From NCBI GenBank assembly GCA_022059125.1, contig JAEUWY010000021.1:292399-356398 (forward strand): a stretch of 64,000 nt of DNA. Reading direction: 5' to 3'. The notes under the pieces were generated by a model. The model saw only the letters and a list, made by a program, of their open reading frames with translations. It had not been told where the DNA came from and did no database searches. The position numbers and the translations under genes were made by a program. Of the stretch, positions 45,101-58,699 are shown in pieces (position 1 is the stretch's first letter; the number at the start of each line of letters is the position of its first letter). This DNA is from Corynespora cassiicola. Its lineage: Eukaryota; Ascomycota; Dothideomycetes; Pleosporales; Corynesporascaceae.

Positions 45101-48071
45101 ACTTTTTTTTATACGTATTAAGTTATACGCGCCTCGGAGATCTAAAACTATAAATATCTATACTTTAGATAGTCTATTTTTAAGCTTTTAAATATTTAGT
45201 AGTAGATATCTGTTTTTAATTATAATATTATTAAATTTTCTAAAATCTATATATAACTGTAGAGATCTATCTTTCTTAGAAATAAAAATAATTAGATATT
45301 CTGCCTCTGACGTTAATTCGCGTATAAATTCTTTTTTAAAGTTTTTATTAAAATATATTTATAACGCTATAAGTTTTTTTTTTAATAAACTATAAATAAG
45401 CTTAAAAGTTGGATGTTTTTTTTTCTAAAGGGCTATTTCGCAGTTTTAGAGCTAATACTTAAATAATACTCTATTATCTACCTCTTTTTAAAAAAGTAGT
45501 TTTTATTTACTATATTTTTTAGAGATTCTAGAAGTTGCGCGAGTTGTTTCTAAAATTTTTATTTTTTTATTTAGTAGCTTTTTATTAGATTTAGTAAAGT
45601 TAACTTTTTTTTTTAAAAGCGTTTTAGTTAATTTTTTACTGCTTATATTATTTAGCGTAATTTTATTTACTATTAAGCGCTGCTAATACGTAAGTTCTAA
45701 TATAATAGCGTAATTATATTCTATAAACGAAAGCTTTTTTTCTGCCTAGTTAATATATAGATTATACTTTCTAAACTATAAAAGTTCTAAAATAATATTA
45801 TAAATAGCTATATCTAAAATATTAAAAGAAATCTTTTTTTAGTATTTCTGGATGCTTATAGTAGTCGTAGCTTCTTAATCTACTAATACTTTTTTTAGTA
45901 TTTTCTTTTTATTCGCGATATAGAGTAGATAAAGTTACTTTTTAGCGTATGTTTTTGCCTTACTTTTCTCTACAGTCTGCTATAAAATATAGTTATATTA
46001 AGCTTCTATATCTAGTAGTGCCTTTATCTAGTGTCCGTTAAGCTTAATAAGTAGCTTAACTAGTTTCTCTAAGTTAGTAGTATATAATACTTTAGATTAA
46101 TTTTAGGCGCTAAGTGCTGTTCTAAAAAAAACTTATTACTAAATCTATATAAGTGCTTTTTATTCTAGTAACGTTTATAATTTTTATATAAGCAGACTTA
46201 CTAGAGATCTTACGTATATTTTTTATTAACTAATATATTTATCGTAAGTTCTTTAGTCTTATTTATTCTAAAAAAATATTATACTTACTATTTATTTTAT
46301 AAGTAAGTATTATATACGTGTGTCTCGCAGTTAAACTATTAATATTTATATTTACGTACTTTAGATAAAAACTAATTTACAGCTGTTTTATCTAAACGGT
46401 AGATTTAGCATTAATTTTTTTAATAAAAAGTTTATAAGTAGTTTACGTGCTTTAGATTTTTTAAATCTAAGTAGTATTATAGTTTTTGCGTGTTTTAGCT
46501 TTATAAAAAGTTTAAAACTGTATTTAGTTTATTATTAAAGTTTAGTAAAACTCTTAGTCTAATTTCTAAATCTTTTTAGTTAACTTGTTTTTATATTTTA
46601 GAACTACGTCGTTATTAGCGTTTCTTAGAGTTTTAGTTTTCTTTATTTAAGTTATAGTATTTTTTTAACTATTTATATATTACAGGTAATTTTTTTTACT
46701 ATACAGACGTTCTTGTTAAATTTTTTCTGTTTTTTTTATAAGCTTCTACTAGTTCTTGTTTTCGTGTAAAGTTTTTATTAACTTTAAATCTAGTAAGTTT
46801 AGATAGTATACTGCTATTACTATTTTATTTAAACTTATAACTAGCGTTACTTAAATAGTTTTTATAATCGTGTGCTTTATAAAAAGCTTCTTCTTTTTTA
46901 AAGCTAAGTTTTTTAAATTTAACTTTCTTAAAAATACTTTTAAGCTCTGTCTAAGTATTTTTATCTTAATACTAAATATAATTAAAAAATTTTTCTGTTT
47001 CTCTGTTTCGCAGTAGTTTACTATTATAAATAAGTTTTATTTTATAGAATTTTTTTACGACGATTTTTTATTTATTATTTACGTTAGATTTATTACTTAA
47101 AGTAGTTTATAATACGTTTAGCTGTTAAATAATTTTATTCTTTAATTAACAGTTTTTTATAATATAGCCTGTTTTTCTACACGCGTAGCAAGTTATAGCT
47201 CTACTTTTAAACTTATTATTTTTTTTTTATTACTTTTTTATTCTAATTTCTAGATATTACTAAAAACTATTAGTTTATTACTATAGATGTTACGAGTAAA
47301 ATACGTTACTTTATATTTAACTTATTTACTAGTATTAGCGTTGTAGTATCTTCTACTATAGCTTAGTTTAGTATGTTATTAGTATTATAGGTTCTAGTTT
47401 TAATATAATTCTATACACAGTTCGTACAGTTTCTAATTAATATTAATAAACTTATTTATAAATTATTTAAGCGTTTTAAGTTAAGCTCTAAAACGCATAA
47501 GTTTTTTTTTAATATTAAATTTAAGTCTCTAACAGTATATTATTATAAGTGCTTTATTATTTTATTCTGTAAAAATTAACAGTTACTAAAATTTATTAGC
47601 ATAGTTAGCAGCTAAAACCTATTATTTAAAATATTAAATATTTTATTTAGTAATTATATCTTTGTTAGCGATTCCGAAAACTTATTTAATTTTTTTCTTA
47701 AATTTATTAAAATTTTCTATCTATTTGTTAACGTCGTCGTTAGCTTTACCGTTTTTATACTTAATAAAAACTAGTTTAATCTATTAAAGTGCTTTACTTT
47801 TTATATACGTGGCTGTAAATATAACGCGTTTTTTTTATTTAACGTTTCTACTTTAAAAGTCGAAAAATAAGTTAAGCTATAAAAACTAGTCTTTAAGTTT
47901 ACTTTGTTCTCTATAATAAAAATTAAATATTACTACTTTAATAGAATTATTATCTGCTGTATTAGGTTATATAATTATACTAGTAGTAGTTTTAGCACTA
48001 ACAGTACTACTAGTTAAAGTTAAAAGTGCGCGTGATTCTAAAGTAGTACTTATTTTAAAAAGTATTTATAA

Positions 48072-48518
48072 TATTAAAACTGTGCTATAAGCTATAAGTA
48101 AAGCTAAAAAGCAAGTAGCTGCTTAAGTTAATTTTTAGAAATAAGTACTTAATAAAGTTACGTAAGTAAAATAATATGCGATATACTATATAGGTCTCCG
48201 TATTAGCAATAGAGCATAATAAGTTAATAATTAATTTTAAACGATAAATTTGCTAATAAAATAAATATAATTATAAAGTATAATTATGCGAATTATATAC
48301 TTAATAGTAACTGCGCTCACCTATACCTATTATAAATACTTACTATTAATACTCGTAAGCGCTTACTTTGCTAAAGTATAAGCTTTAAATTATATATTTC
48401 TTTTAGTTATATAATATAGTACAGCAGTTCCTTCTTAGGCGCGTAATTATATATATAATTAGAGCCGCGCTCTCGATATTGCCTACCCGAATCTTTTTAA
48501 AACTGTATTATAATACTA
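48072..48518 (-). repeat. LTR of the gypsy element (5' LTR in coding sense)
   Basis: Partner of 41751-42197, 447 bp, starting TATTAAAACTGTGCTATAAG and ending AACTGTATTATAATACTA. Its differences from the other LTR are nearly all transitions, so they say more about RIP than about insertion age. Confidence 0.85.
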
Positions 48519-49051
48519 ATTAGATACGCACGTATTTTACTATAACTAAAACTAACTAAAAAAAATATATTATTTTTAAAATTACTTTTTAAGCTACACA
48601 CGAATTACTAAAACGCTATTTTACTAAATAGTAATTATTAGATATAGAGAGAGCTAATTATATTTTAGAAATAATTCTTTCTATTAGATAAAAAAACGAC
48701 TGTAAAGTAAATAAATAATATTCTAAATAGTAGTTGAAAAAAGCTCTTTTTAAAACAGTTAGCTATTTTATAGAAAAACTAACTTTAGCAGCTAGTTCTA
48801 ACAGATTAGTATAAATATTCTATTAGCTATACTTATTTTAAGATTTTAACTTTTAAGTGGATATTAAGCTGCAGAACTAATAACGTAAGTTTCTTACTAA
48901 AATTTAGTTATTTTATTTTAGTAAATATTTTAACTAACTATTATAGTTTTAGTTTGCTACGCTTAAACAGACTATTAAAATAGCTTTTAAAATCTGCTAG
49001 ATTTTACAACTTAATTTTTTTTCTGCTAAATAGTTAAAATTAGTTTATTTT

Positions 49052-49996
49052 TTTAAAGATCGCGACAGCCAGGCTATAACAGAGTTTTTTTATTCTAATT
49101 TAAAAAATAAAAAAAAACTTTTTTCTATAACAGCTTGCTGTAAAAGTTTTTTAACAAATAAAAATAATAAAAAATATTTAGTTTTATATAAGTATCTAAA
49201 AAACAGGCTTACACGTTAATTTCCAGATTTAAAGCACTTTTTTAGTATTACTTACTAAATTAGTAAAACTATAAATACTATTGTATTTTATATTATATAC
49301 TAAGTTAACTCTATTTCTGCTTAAGTTTTAAAACAGCTAGTAAATAAGCCGTTACTATACCGCGATCTTCTTTCCGCTTTTACTTAAAAGTTTAAGCTTT
49401 ATAAAATAGAATTTAAAGTAATTAAGTTTAAAGCTTATATTATATACTATATTTAAGAACACTTTAAGAACTTTCGTAAGCCGACTATTAAGCTTTATTT
49501 AAATTTAAACTAATTACTAACAGAAAATATTTACTAATATAAAAAAAGGTTTAAGTACTGTATATAGAAGAAAGTTTTTTTTTTAGTTGTAGAACTTATT
49601 AGTCTAGATATTAAATTAGAGTGCTTGTTTTTTTTTATAGATTTAGTATAAGTATATTCGCCAGCTGCTAATCGTAATATAGCTATTTTTAACTTACTAT
49701 TTTATATAATAGAAATACTATAAAATTTTATTAAAAGTATTTCTATACTAACGCAGCTTCTAATAAAGAAAAATAATTTACTCTACTTTAGTCTAGAAAC
49801 AAAAATTTTAAAGTATTTTTTTATAGTAAAGCGTTAAAAACAGATAAGCGATAAAAAAGTTAATTAGTATAATAAGCTTTTTAGCTAGTGTAAACTTACT
49901 TAAAAAAATCTCGCTAAAAAATATACTAAAAAATTAGCTAAAGATTTAGCTAAAGATTTAGTTTTAAAATCTAAAAAAGAGTCGGCCGAGAAATAA
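49052..49996 (+). pseudogene. RIP-eroded reading frame of unknown family (A)
   Basis: One plus-strand frame of 315 codons reads continuously if its 15 internal TAA/TAG codons are taken as former CAA/CAG (or TGG); there is not a single internal TGA. It begins within FKDRDSQAITEFFYSN and ends at a natural-looking KESAEK stop at 49994-49996. The content is Lys/Leu/Ile-rich partly because of AT bias. It is not a reverse transcriptase, integrase or mariner transposase that I can recognise. The true start is not determined and may lie upstream in another frame. Confidence 0.55.
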
Positions 49997-52900
49997 CTAT
50001 GTATATAATATTATATAGTATAAAACTTAGTTTAAACTGTAAGTATAAATAAAGTTTAATTATAGTACCGCACAATCTACAGTTACTATACTACTTTTTT
50101 TACTACTATACTTTACTTTAAACTTTATTATAATTACTTTATATTAGCTACAGTTAGCTTTTTACTTTAATTATATAGTATTTTCTTTTTCTACTTTTAG
50201 TATAATAAAAAGAAATTATAATTACTTTATTTCTACAGATAATAAAAAAGTTTACAGGCTTAATAAAACTGTAAAACTTTTTTAGCAGTAACTAACTAAA
50301 TATATAACTATAATAATAAATAGCAGTCGCGTTAAGAAAGCGTTTAAGTTAATTTTTAAAAGTGTTCTAACACGCGCTCTCCTATTATTTAGTTATTTAA
50401 TAATAATAAATAAAAGCTATTATAATAAGTAAATATATATACTAATTTTTAACTGTACTATAATTCTGCTACAATTTAAAAGTTTAACAGTAACTTTGTT
50501 ATTATCCGGAACTTTAACTATAACAGAAAAAAGCTATAATACTAAGTAATTATTTAATTATCTAGCTCTAACGCATAAAAGCTATTCTAATAAGTATTTT
50601 TATAAAAAAGCTATAAACTTTATACTACTATTCTGTTATTTAACTGTAACTGCGCTATTAAGTAGCTGCTAAACTATAATAAATAAAAGTTATTATATAG
50701 AGCTACTATTTATACCTGCGATTAAAAAAGCTTTAAAACTTTTACTATTATTTAGTATATAGTATTTATTTATTAAAAATTTTTTTTTAAGTGTTTTAAG
50801 ATTAGTTTATTATCTAACAGTAACTCTGTTAACTTCTAATTATTTAACTTTAGCTCTGCTTTTATTTAGTTATATAAATATAATTTTACTATTACCCGGC
50901 CGCGTAACTATAATAAGTAAAAGTTAGTTTATTAGGTAACTATCTAGGCACGCCGGTGAGAGCGTTTAAGCTGTATTACTACTATCTAATTATTTTAAAA
51001 ACTATTCTAACTAGCGCTTTTTATTAAATATTATATTAGTTTTAGTAATAGAAAGTTAAAGTAATAGCTATGCTGAGGCGGATGCTGCGCGTTCTACGGT
51101 AGAATTTACTACACCTAAAAATAATAAAACTAATTCTGTTTTTAAAAATAAAGCTTATCTGTACAGTATTAATAAAAGTAATAAAAATACTTATTTCGAT
51201 AATAATAATAATAGTAATAAGCTAGCTTCTACTAGTATAAAACCGCTGTTATAGATAATTAATTTTACTAATAAAATAAAACAGTTATTAGGTGCGTATA
51301 TACAGTAAAATATATTTTAAATTTAAGTTTTGCTAAATAGAAGTTAAATAGTAGTAGATTTTAATAACTTCTATATAACTTTATAATCTGATAATAATAT
51401 ATTACGTAAGTTTTATAAACGGTAATATATTTAGTAAGTAAGTAAAACAGATAAGTAAGTAAAACAGCCTCACCGCGCGTCGCGTACAAGCACTCTTTAA
51501 CTATAATAATATAATATATTTTTATTCTCTTAGTTTATAAAAGAAGGCAGACTTACTTTAGCTATTTAAGTATATAATTTAGATTTATTTAAAAGCCTCT
51601 GTTAAGCAGTTTAATTATACAACGTATTTTACGTAACTCTTACACGCTGCTATTATAGTACTTTTTTAAAACGCAACTTTTACCCAGCAACGTGTAAACT
51701 TACAGCTACTAAAAAAAAAGTTTTTTTTTAGTGTATTCTCGACTTTATTACGCGAAGATTTTCTTTCTAAATTTTAGTTATATAAAAAACTGCTAATTTT
51801 ATCTTCTAAACACGCAACAATTTTTAACTCTAAGTTATTAGCTAAAAGTAAGTTAGAAATTTTATTAATTACTAGAAAATACTTTATATAATTTATAATT
51901 ATAAGTACGACTACTAGCAAACAGTATATAAAAATTCTATTATTATCTAAGCGTAGTTTAACCTCGTACGAAACATAATCGCGAAGTATAAAATACTTAA
52001 AAATAATATATATAACTTTAATAAAACTAGTTTTTAGATAGGTATTATTATAATTTTAAAAGTTATTATAAAAGCAGAACAGAAAAATTGTATAAAAACT
52101 ATTTAGTTTAGAAACTGCGAATAAGTTACTGTTATACACAAAATTAACGCTTAAAAGTAAAAAATTCCGCTTTTTATTATCTTTGCAGTAAAGCTTTACT
52201 AAGTAATCTAGTATATAAACTATAATCTACTGTATAACTAAGTAATTACAGTTAGTAAAAACAGCTAGACAGATAATTAGATTAGGTACAAATAAATATA
52301 ACACTTTAATAGGTACATAAAAGCTTATACGAAAAGAATAATACGTTTTCTTATTATAAACAGGTATAAAAACTACTATTTTAATTAGTTTAAAAAATTC
52401 TGCAAACAGAACAGCATTCTTACTTTTTATCTATTTTTTTATTTTTCTTATCTACTTCAGCCGCTAGATATAAGCTGTTTTAGTTTTTTAAAAACGTCGT
52501 ACAGCAAAGAAGTTAAAAAAAAAATAAAACTTAGTATAAACTATATTATAAAAGAAAAGTTTTTTAAAGTATACTATACAGCGTATACAGCAGCTATTAC
52601 AACAAAAAATATCTAAAGTAGTTTTTAAGCTACTAGACTAGTTCTATACAACCTAGAACAGGTTTTTTAGCGCTTAGATTCTATTATATAAATACTAAGT
52701 TCTATATATGTAGAAGAGTCTAAGTAGAAGTTAAAAACACTTTACACTTTTATTAAGATAAAGTATTAGATAAAGTATATTTAAAAGTAATAAAAGCTTT
52801 ATATAAATTTTTTTTAGTTACTAACAGATCGCGCATTTTAACAGTTATTAAAAATTTTTAAAAAAGTTATATATAAAAAAGTAATTCTTAAAGTTAAAAA

Positions 52901-54120
52901 TACTGTGCTTTAAACTAAAAACGTATATTAAAAACGTAAGCAGACAGCACGTCGTACAACTATAGTAGAAAAAAATATATTAACTATTTAAAAAAGTTAA
53001 AAAATAGTACAGAATAGTATAGTAGTAGAGTAAATTTAGAAGAAGGCTCTGTAGAGCGAGATTTATATAGTATATACTTAACCTTAAAAGCGTGCACCAC
53101 CTAAGTATAGTATATACTAGTCGCTTAAATATACTGCTTATATATATATAAAACGCGTAAAATCTTAATAGTAATTTTATTAACTTTTATTTTTTATTTT
53201 ATAACTTATTAGAGCTGTTTATATACGCGACGCGCGGTAAGACTGTCTTACTTACTTATCTATTTTACTTACTTACTAAATACGTTATTTTTTAAACTAT
53301 AAGTACAGAAGCTTAGAAGCATTTTCTGTATTCGAGAACAGTATTAAATCTAAGTTTTACTTAAACTTTTTTATAGTTATATTACTACTGTTAACGCGTC
53401 TAATAATTACTAATTCTAATTTTAATAATTAAGTAATAATAGGTTTCGGAGACTGAAGCAAGCCGTACAGTACTAAATACTACTATAAAATATTATTTAA
53501 TTTATCTGGGCGTACCTTTCAGCTAGATACAGATAGTATAAAAAAAATATAGTTTATTGTTATGCATCTATGCGTAGAAGAGAATTAAAATAACTTAAAA
53601 TAAGTAAAAAAGTTAAGTATATAAAGCGCACTCTGTAAAAACTGTGCAGAGTTTATAATAAACTATATTAAGCAGATTTTTAATACTAGAAGGCGAGATA
53701 TATTTAAAAAAAGAATTAAAAACTTATAAGTTTTAAGTAATAAGTAGAATTATAAACTAAATATTACGCGCTAAAGCTACTTTTAAAATATTTTTATTTT
53801 TTACTAGTATAAATACGTAAGTAATACTTAGAATCTGTTTTAAATTTAGTATAAGCCAGCTTTCTACGTATACGACTATAAAAGTAATATATTTATTAAT
53901 ATAGAAGCAGCTGAAATCGCACAGCTGCTAAAAAAAAACTTTATCAGATTTAACTATAAAGATAATAAAAGCGATAACAGTAATAATAATAAAAATAATA
54001 ATAAAAATAAAAGTAAAGGTAATAAAAATAATAATAAAAACGAAAGTAAGGGCGATAAAAACGACGAAAATATTATTCTGTACTCTTCTACTACAGCTAA
54101 ATTCTTAGTTTTCTGTTTTT

Positions 54121-55990
54121 TTTTTATAATTAGAAAGCTTAAACTCTGCGGCTACTACAGCAGCTATATCTACTTTTACTAATAGTAATTATAACAGCTA
54201 AAACTTTAATAATAGTTATAATAATAGTAGTAGTATTAATAATTATAACTATACTAATTACAGGCAGGGATTCTAGCTAATTAATTATATAAGCTTCTAT
54301 ATAAATAGTATAAATAATATGCTAAAATCGCTTAAAGAGAAATACGACGTAAACAGTATTAACTCTATATTTTATATTTTAGCTATAAATTTATCTGTAA
54401 CGCGTAATATAATATTATATAGTTATTTATTAAACTAAAATAAAGTAAATATTAAGTATAATAGTTTCCGCGACTACACGTTTTTTTTACTAAACTTCTA
54501 TTTAAGCTATAGTAACTTTATTTTTTTTTATCTACTAAAGTTTCTTAGCGATAATATACTTAATATTATAAAATATAACTTTTAAATTTAGAATAGCGGG
54601 GCTGAGATTTTTAAATACAGCTATTTTTAGGTTTACTCTAACATTAAACACGGAATTTACTTAAACTTTAATATTTTTTTTATAACTAAAAGTACTACTA
54701 CTACTGCTTTTACTTTTTTTTTAAATTTAGCACGTTTATACTATCTGCAAAAAATCTAAAAAAAACTTATTAATTAGCTCTGTAGAAAAAACTATAGTAA
54801 TAGTAATATTATAAAACTTTTTATCTGTAAAGCTCAGCGTATAACAGCAGCTATTACTAATAAATTATATAAATTTTAAATAGAGCAGGTGCTGTCTGTA
54901 AAGATTTTCTAGCTTATAAATATATTTTAAAACTTTAAAACTGTGCTAAGCTTTATTTTTCTGTTAATAAAGTTCTACGCGCTAGATACCGCCCGCTATT
55001 AATATATTTTATATTTATTTCCGCCCGCCGTGTACTCTGCTGTACTTAGCTTTTTTACTAGTCTAATATAGTATATAATTAACGCTTTTAACTAACAGTT
55101 TAAAGTCTAAAGCAGTATAAATCTGTCTGCTTTTCTTTCTAAAAGCGTATCCGCTTTTAAATAACTAGATAGCTACTATATAACAGATAATAGGCGTAAA
55201 CTTATAATAAAAGTATTCCGCATACTAAGCACGTTAGACAGTATAGAAAATTATATATAGCTTTTTATTAACTAACGTATACTTAGCTTTAATAAAAATA
55301 AAAAAATATTTATAGATAAATAGCTAACAGTAGATTTAAAAAAAAACCGTCTACGCCTGTTTTATATAGAAGCTATTAAGTTTTATTACAGAAAAAATAT
55401 AGCTGCTGCTTACTAAGTCTGTATATAGTTTAAAAAGCTAGCAGTTTAAAAATTTTATAATATTCTAAACGTAATTAACTTTATTAGTAAGCTTTTTTAA
55501 AAGATATAAGTTTTAAATATAGTTAAATTCTGCGTAGAATAGTATTAGCGCTGTACTATATAATATACTATAAACGCCGATATACAGCAGTAATTATAAA
55601 ATAACTATATAAAAGTACAGACGTAGTTACAGCAGAAATATCTATTTAAATAGCAGTAAGTAGTACTTTTTTCTACCCGGTTCTTGCGTGTTGTACTAAA
55701 CACTAATACTATAAACTACTAGTATTTTTTATTCTGTATTTAAAATTTTTACGTGTAGATTAGTTAAAGACTTAAAAAATTTAGTATATTAGACCTAACA
55801 GGACTTTGCGCAAAATATTTATAATAAATATAAAATAAAAATTTAGCTACTAATAACTAATATTACTAGCAGTAATTTAAGTTAGTCTAAAATACTCTAT
55901 AGTGTAATCCAGTATACTAAAAGCTTAACTAGTAACTAGTAGGTTAAAGCAATATCTACAGCTATATAAAAAGCTTTATTAAAATATAGA
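54121..55990 (+). pseudogene. RIP-eroded reading frame of unknown family (B)
   Basis: A plus-strand frame of over 600 codons holds together through about 1.9 kb, with TAA/TAG interruptions and no TGA noticed in the part read. It opens with an Asn/Ser-rich stretch (NSYNNSSSINNYNYTNYRQGF), preceded in a neighbouring phase by Asn/Lys runs at 53930-54070. It then becomes a globular-looking region with segments such as ENYIQLFINQR, NRLRLFYIEAIKFYYRKN and QKFYNILNVINFISKLF (stops read as Gln). I do not recognise the family. It lies between gypsy LTR copies and may belong to another transposon or be a captured gene. Confidence 0.5.
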
Positions 55991-56086
55991 TTAAAAGTGC
56001 ATAGTAGCGCGCTTTTTTATTACTGCTTTATACAGCTAAGTAGTAAACTAGTTTTTATTACTAAAATCTCTGTTTTAGCGGGTACT

Positions 56087-56320
56087 TGTTAAAACTGTAC
56101 TATAGGCTATAAGCGAGACTAGAGAGCGAGTAGCTGCTTAAATTAATTCTTAGAGATAAATACTAGTAGAGTTACGTAAGTAAAATAATGTGTAATATAC
56201 TATATAGATCTCTGTGTTAGCGATAGAGTATAATAAATTAATAGTTAATTCTAAATAATAGATTTGCTAATAAGATAAATATAATTATAAAATATAATTA
56301 TACAAACTATATATATATTA
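56087..56320 (-). repeat. Truncated copy of the gypsy LTR
   Basis: About 234 bp matching the first half of the 447 bp LTR, beginning TGTTAAAACTGTACTATAGG. It is the least mutated start of the three copies and shows the canonical TG end. The match stops near 56320, where the sequence changes to a TAAAATTCTATAGAACT-type palindromic AT stretch. A short LTR-like piece (CTTACTATTAGTATTTAT) reappears near 56485, so the LTR may be interrupted by a small insertion. Confidence 0.75.
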
Positions 56321-58699
56321 AATTCTATAAAATTTTATAGTTCTATAGAACTATTTTTATAAAACTATAAAACTTATAAAACGCTAAGTTACGAGTTCTA
56401 TAAATTCTATACTAAGTTTCTTTTAGTATTAATATTTCTATAGAACTGTTACGTGACTTGTTTTAGCTTAGCAGAGTAATAAGCACTTACTATTAGTATT
56501 TATTATTAGCTATTTTTTAAAAGCGTTGCCTACGCTGCTTACTTTCTTAGATTTATAACAGCACTCTACTATAGAAAACAGAAAAAAGTTTAGTAAAAGT
56601 AAATTAAGTAATATTAAAAGTATAGCGCATTAACTTCAGCTAATTACTTTTTTTTTATACTATTCTATCTATAGTTTAAAAAAGTTTTAATATAGTAGAA
56701 GGCTTTTTTAATACGCGGACTGCTAACTTAAGTATTTAAAACTACTACTTTTATACTAAACAGCTTTTACTAGACGTTTTAAGCAGCTCTAAATACGATA
56801 TTATACTAATAGTAGTTTTAATAATAGCCTCGTCTAGCGAAACGCTCTGTCTAAATAAAATATATAAAGTATAAACTTATTCTAAATTAAGTAGATAAGT
56901 AAAAAATTTCTTACAGTTAGCGGCTACTTATATAACCCGCATATTATAAAGCTTTTGCTCTAATTACTTCTGCTTAGTAACTAATATAAAAAATAAAATA
57001 AATAAGTTAAGTATTTTTAATATAACTAAAAAAATAGGTGTGTATACTTTTAGGTAGAAAGATATAAACTAACTAATACAGAGCAGAACACAAAGGCGTT
57101 AACAACTAATTACTAATTAAAACCCGGTAGTTAGTTCTAAAAAAAAAAAGTTTATAACTAAATTCTCGTAATACAGAAGTATAATTTTACTTAAAATTAA
57201 AGTTAATAGCGTACTAGCGACGGCTTAAAGAATTACAGAGTAATTTAAAAGAATTTATTAAAATAATTTTTAATACAGAAAATAAAAAGTAAGTAGACTA
57301 ATACTTTAGTATTATAATATTCTAGAGGTTTTAATTGTAAAGACACAGAGCGACTTATCTCCGATACAGCTTAAATACTACTTAGAATAAAGATTTACAG
57401 AACTAGAAAATAATTATAAATTAGAACCTATAGGTCTTGTACGAAAGAACATTTCTAAACTACAGAACTATCTAAAACTATTATAACTTTTTATAGTTTC
57501 TCTCCAGCACCTATCTCAAATCTAGTCTAGTCTAGTTTTATTTTTTAGTTATTATAAAAGGGTATAAAAAAATAAAAGATTAGAGCTAAGTTAGAGCTAT
57601 ATTAGAAGTCAGAAGCTAGAAATTAGATATAAAGTTCTAAATTACGTACGCGATACTTAGAAGTAAATATATTTAGACTTTATACAAATAAAATTTATTA
57701 TATTACTCTCTTTTTAGTAGACAGATTATCCCGATCTAACATAATTTGTAGCTTATTTAAAGAAAAATATAAATAGTTTTTGTTAAAAGCAGAATATTTT
57801 ATTTTATTATTTACTTTTACTTTTAGTGTTTTATAGAAAAAAGCGTTGTATATTTATATAACCAGTAAAATACTTTTACAAAGCTACTACTTAGTAGTTA
57901 TAAATTCAGTTTTTTAAGCCTTTTTTCTCTTTTTCTTTTTTACTTTTTTAATTATTATATTCTGTAAGTAGTCTGTTCCAGATCTGATACCTCTGCTAAC
58001 TTTTTTTAAAGCTTTTTACTATTAAATTAGCTCTTTAATTTACTTTATAATATTTATTTTAGTTTTATCTAGTATCTTATTAGCAGTTTACTGTAAAATA
58101 TACTTACGCGCCTGTTACGCTTTAGTAAAAAAATATATAATTAATTTTAAGTTTAAGTTAATTTTAAATAAAAAGTACGAGTACTGTACTGCTTAAAAAA
58201 ATTTATATAAACTAGTATATATCTAACTTAGTGCGTATTCAGAATAGTTAGCTAATACTTTATTCTAAATTCTAAAGTACTGCGCTGCTGAGTACAAAGT
58301 ATTAGTATAAACTATAAATAACTAAAAAAAAAATCTAGATAATTTTACTTTAACTACTATAGTAAAAATTACAGTTAAAGCTGTTTTAGTTATAGCTAAG
58401 ATAACTAAAGCGGAGTCAGAATATATACAGACTAAAAAAGTGTTACTAGCTATTTATACAACTCTAAAAGCAATCTACTAAAATATAAAAAAAACAAATT
58501 AGAAGTTAGCTAACTTAAAAATAGTTTTTTTACACAGCTTAGTTTGCGTAGATAAAAAAAAAGCTGCTAAATCTACTAAATTTTTTTTAGTAAAGTAGTT
58601 TTAGCGGGCGGGCTGGTTAAATAAAAATCTGCTAAAGTGTAATAAAAAGTTTAAATTAAAAAATTCTAATAGTAATAAAAATCTAATTTTTAATAAAGA

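Larger units (their letters stand above)
41751..48518 (-). mobile_element. RIP-inactivated Ty3/gypsy LTR retrotransposon
   Basis: A 6.8 kb element bounded by two 447 bp LTRs in direct orientation, with gag and pol decayed on the minus strand. Landmarks in transcription order: a CCHC zinc knuckle relic at about 47195-47150 (CYACRKTGYIIKNC, with His-to-Tyr); reverse transcriptase at about 45090-44900, with landmarks KT-F-TRY-YY, LF-FTNTPATYQVFINN and YLNNIL where the catalytic YLDD has become YLNN; and integrase at about 43805-43750 with IDFVTRLLTFYNLVFKVLY. Asp-to-Asn, His-to-Tyr and Gln/Trp-to-stop changes are those RIP produces. It is non-functional. No clear target-site duplication remains at the ends. 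Confidence 0.88.

Noticed and set aside
49052..55990. Assignment of the eroded frames to a Starship tyrosine recombinase or similar giant-element gene
   Set aside because: No catalytic R-H-R-Y pattern or other specific motif could be identified by eye; the family is left open.
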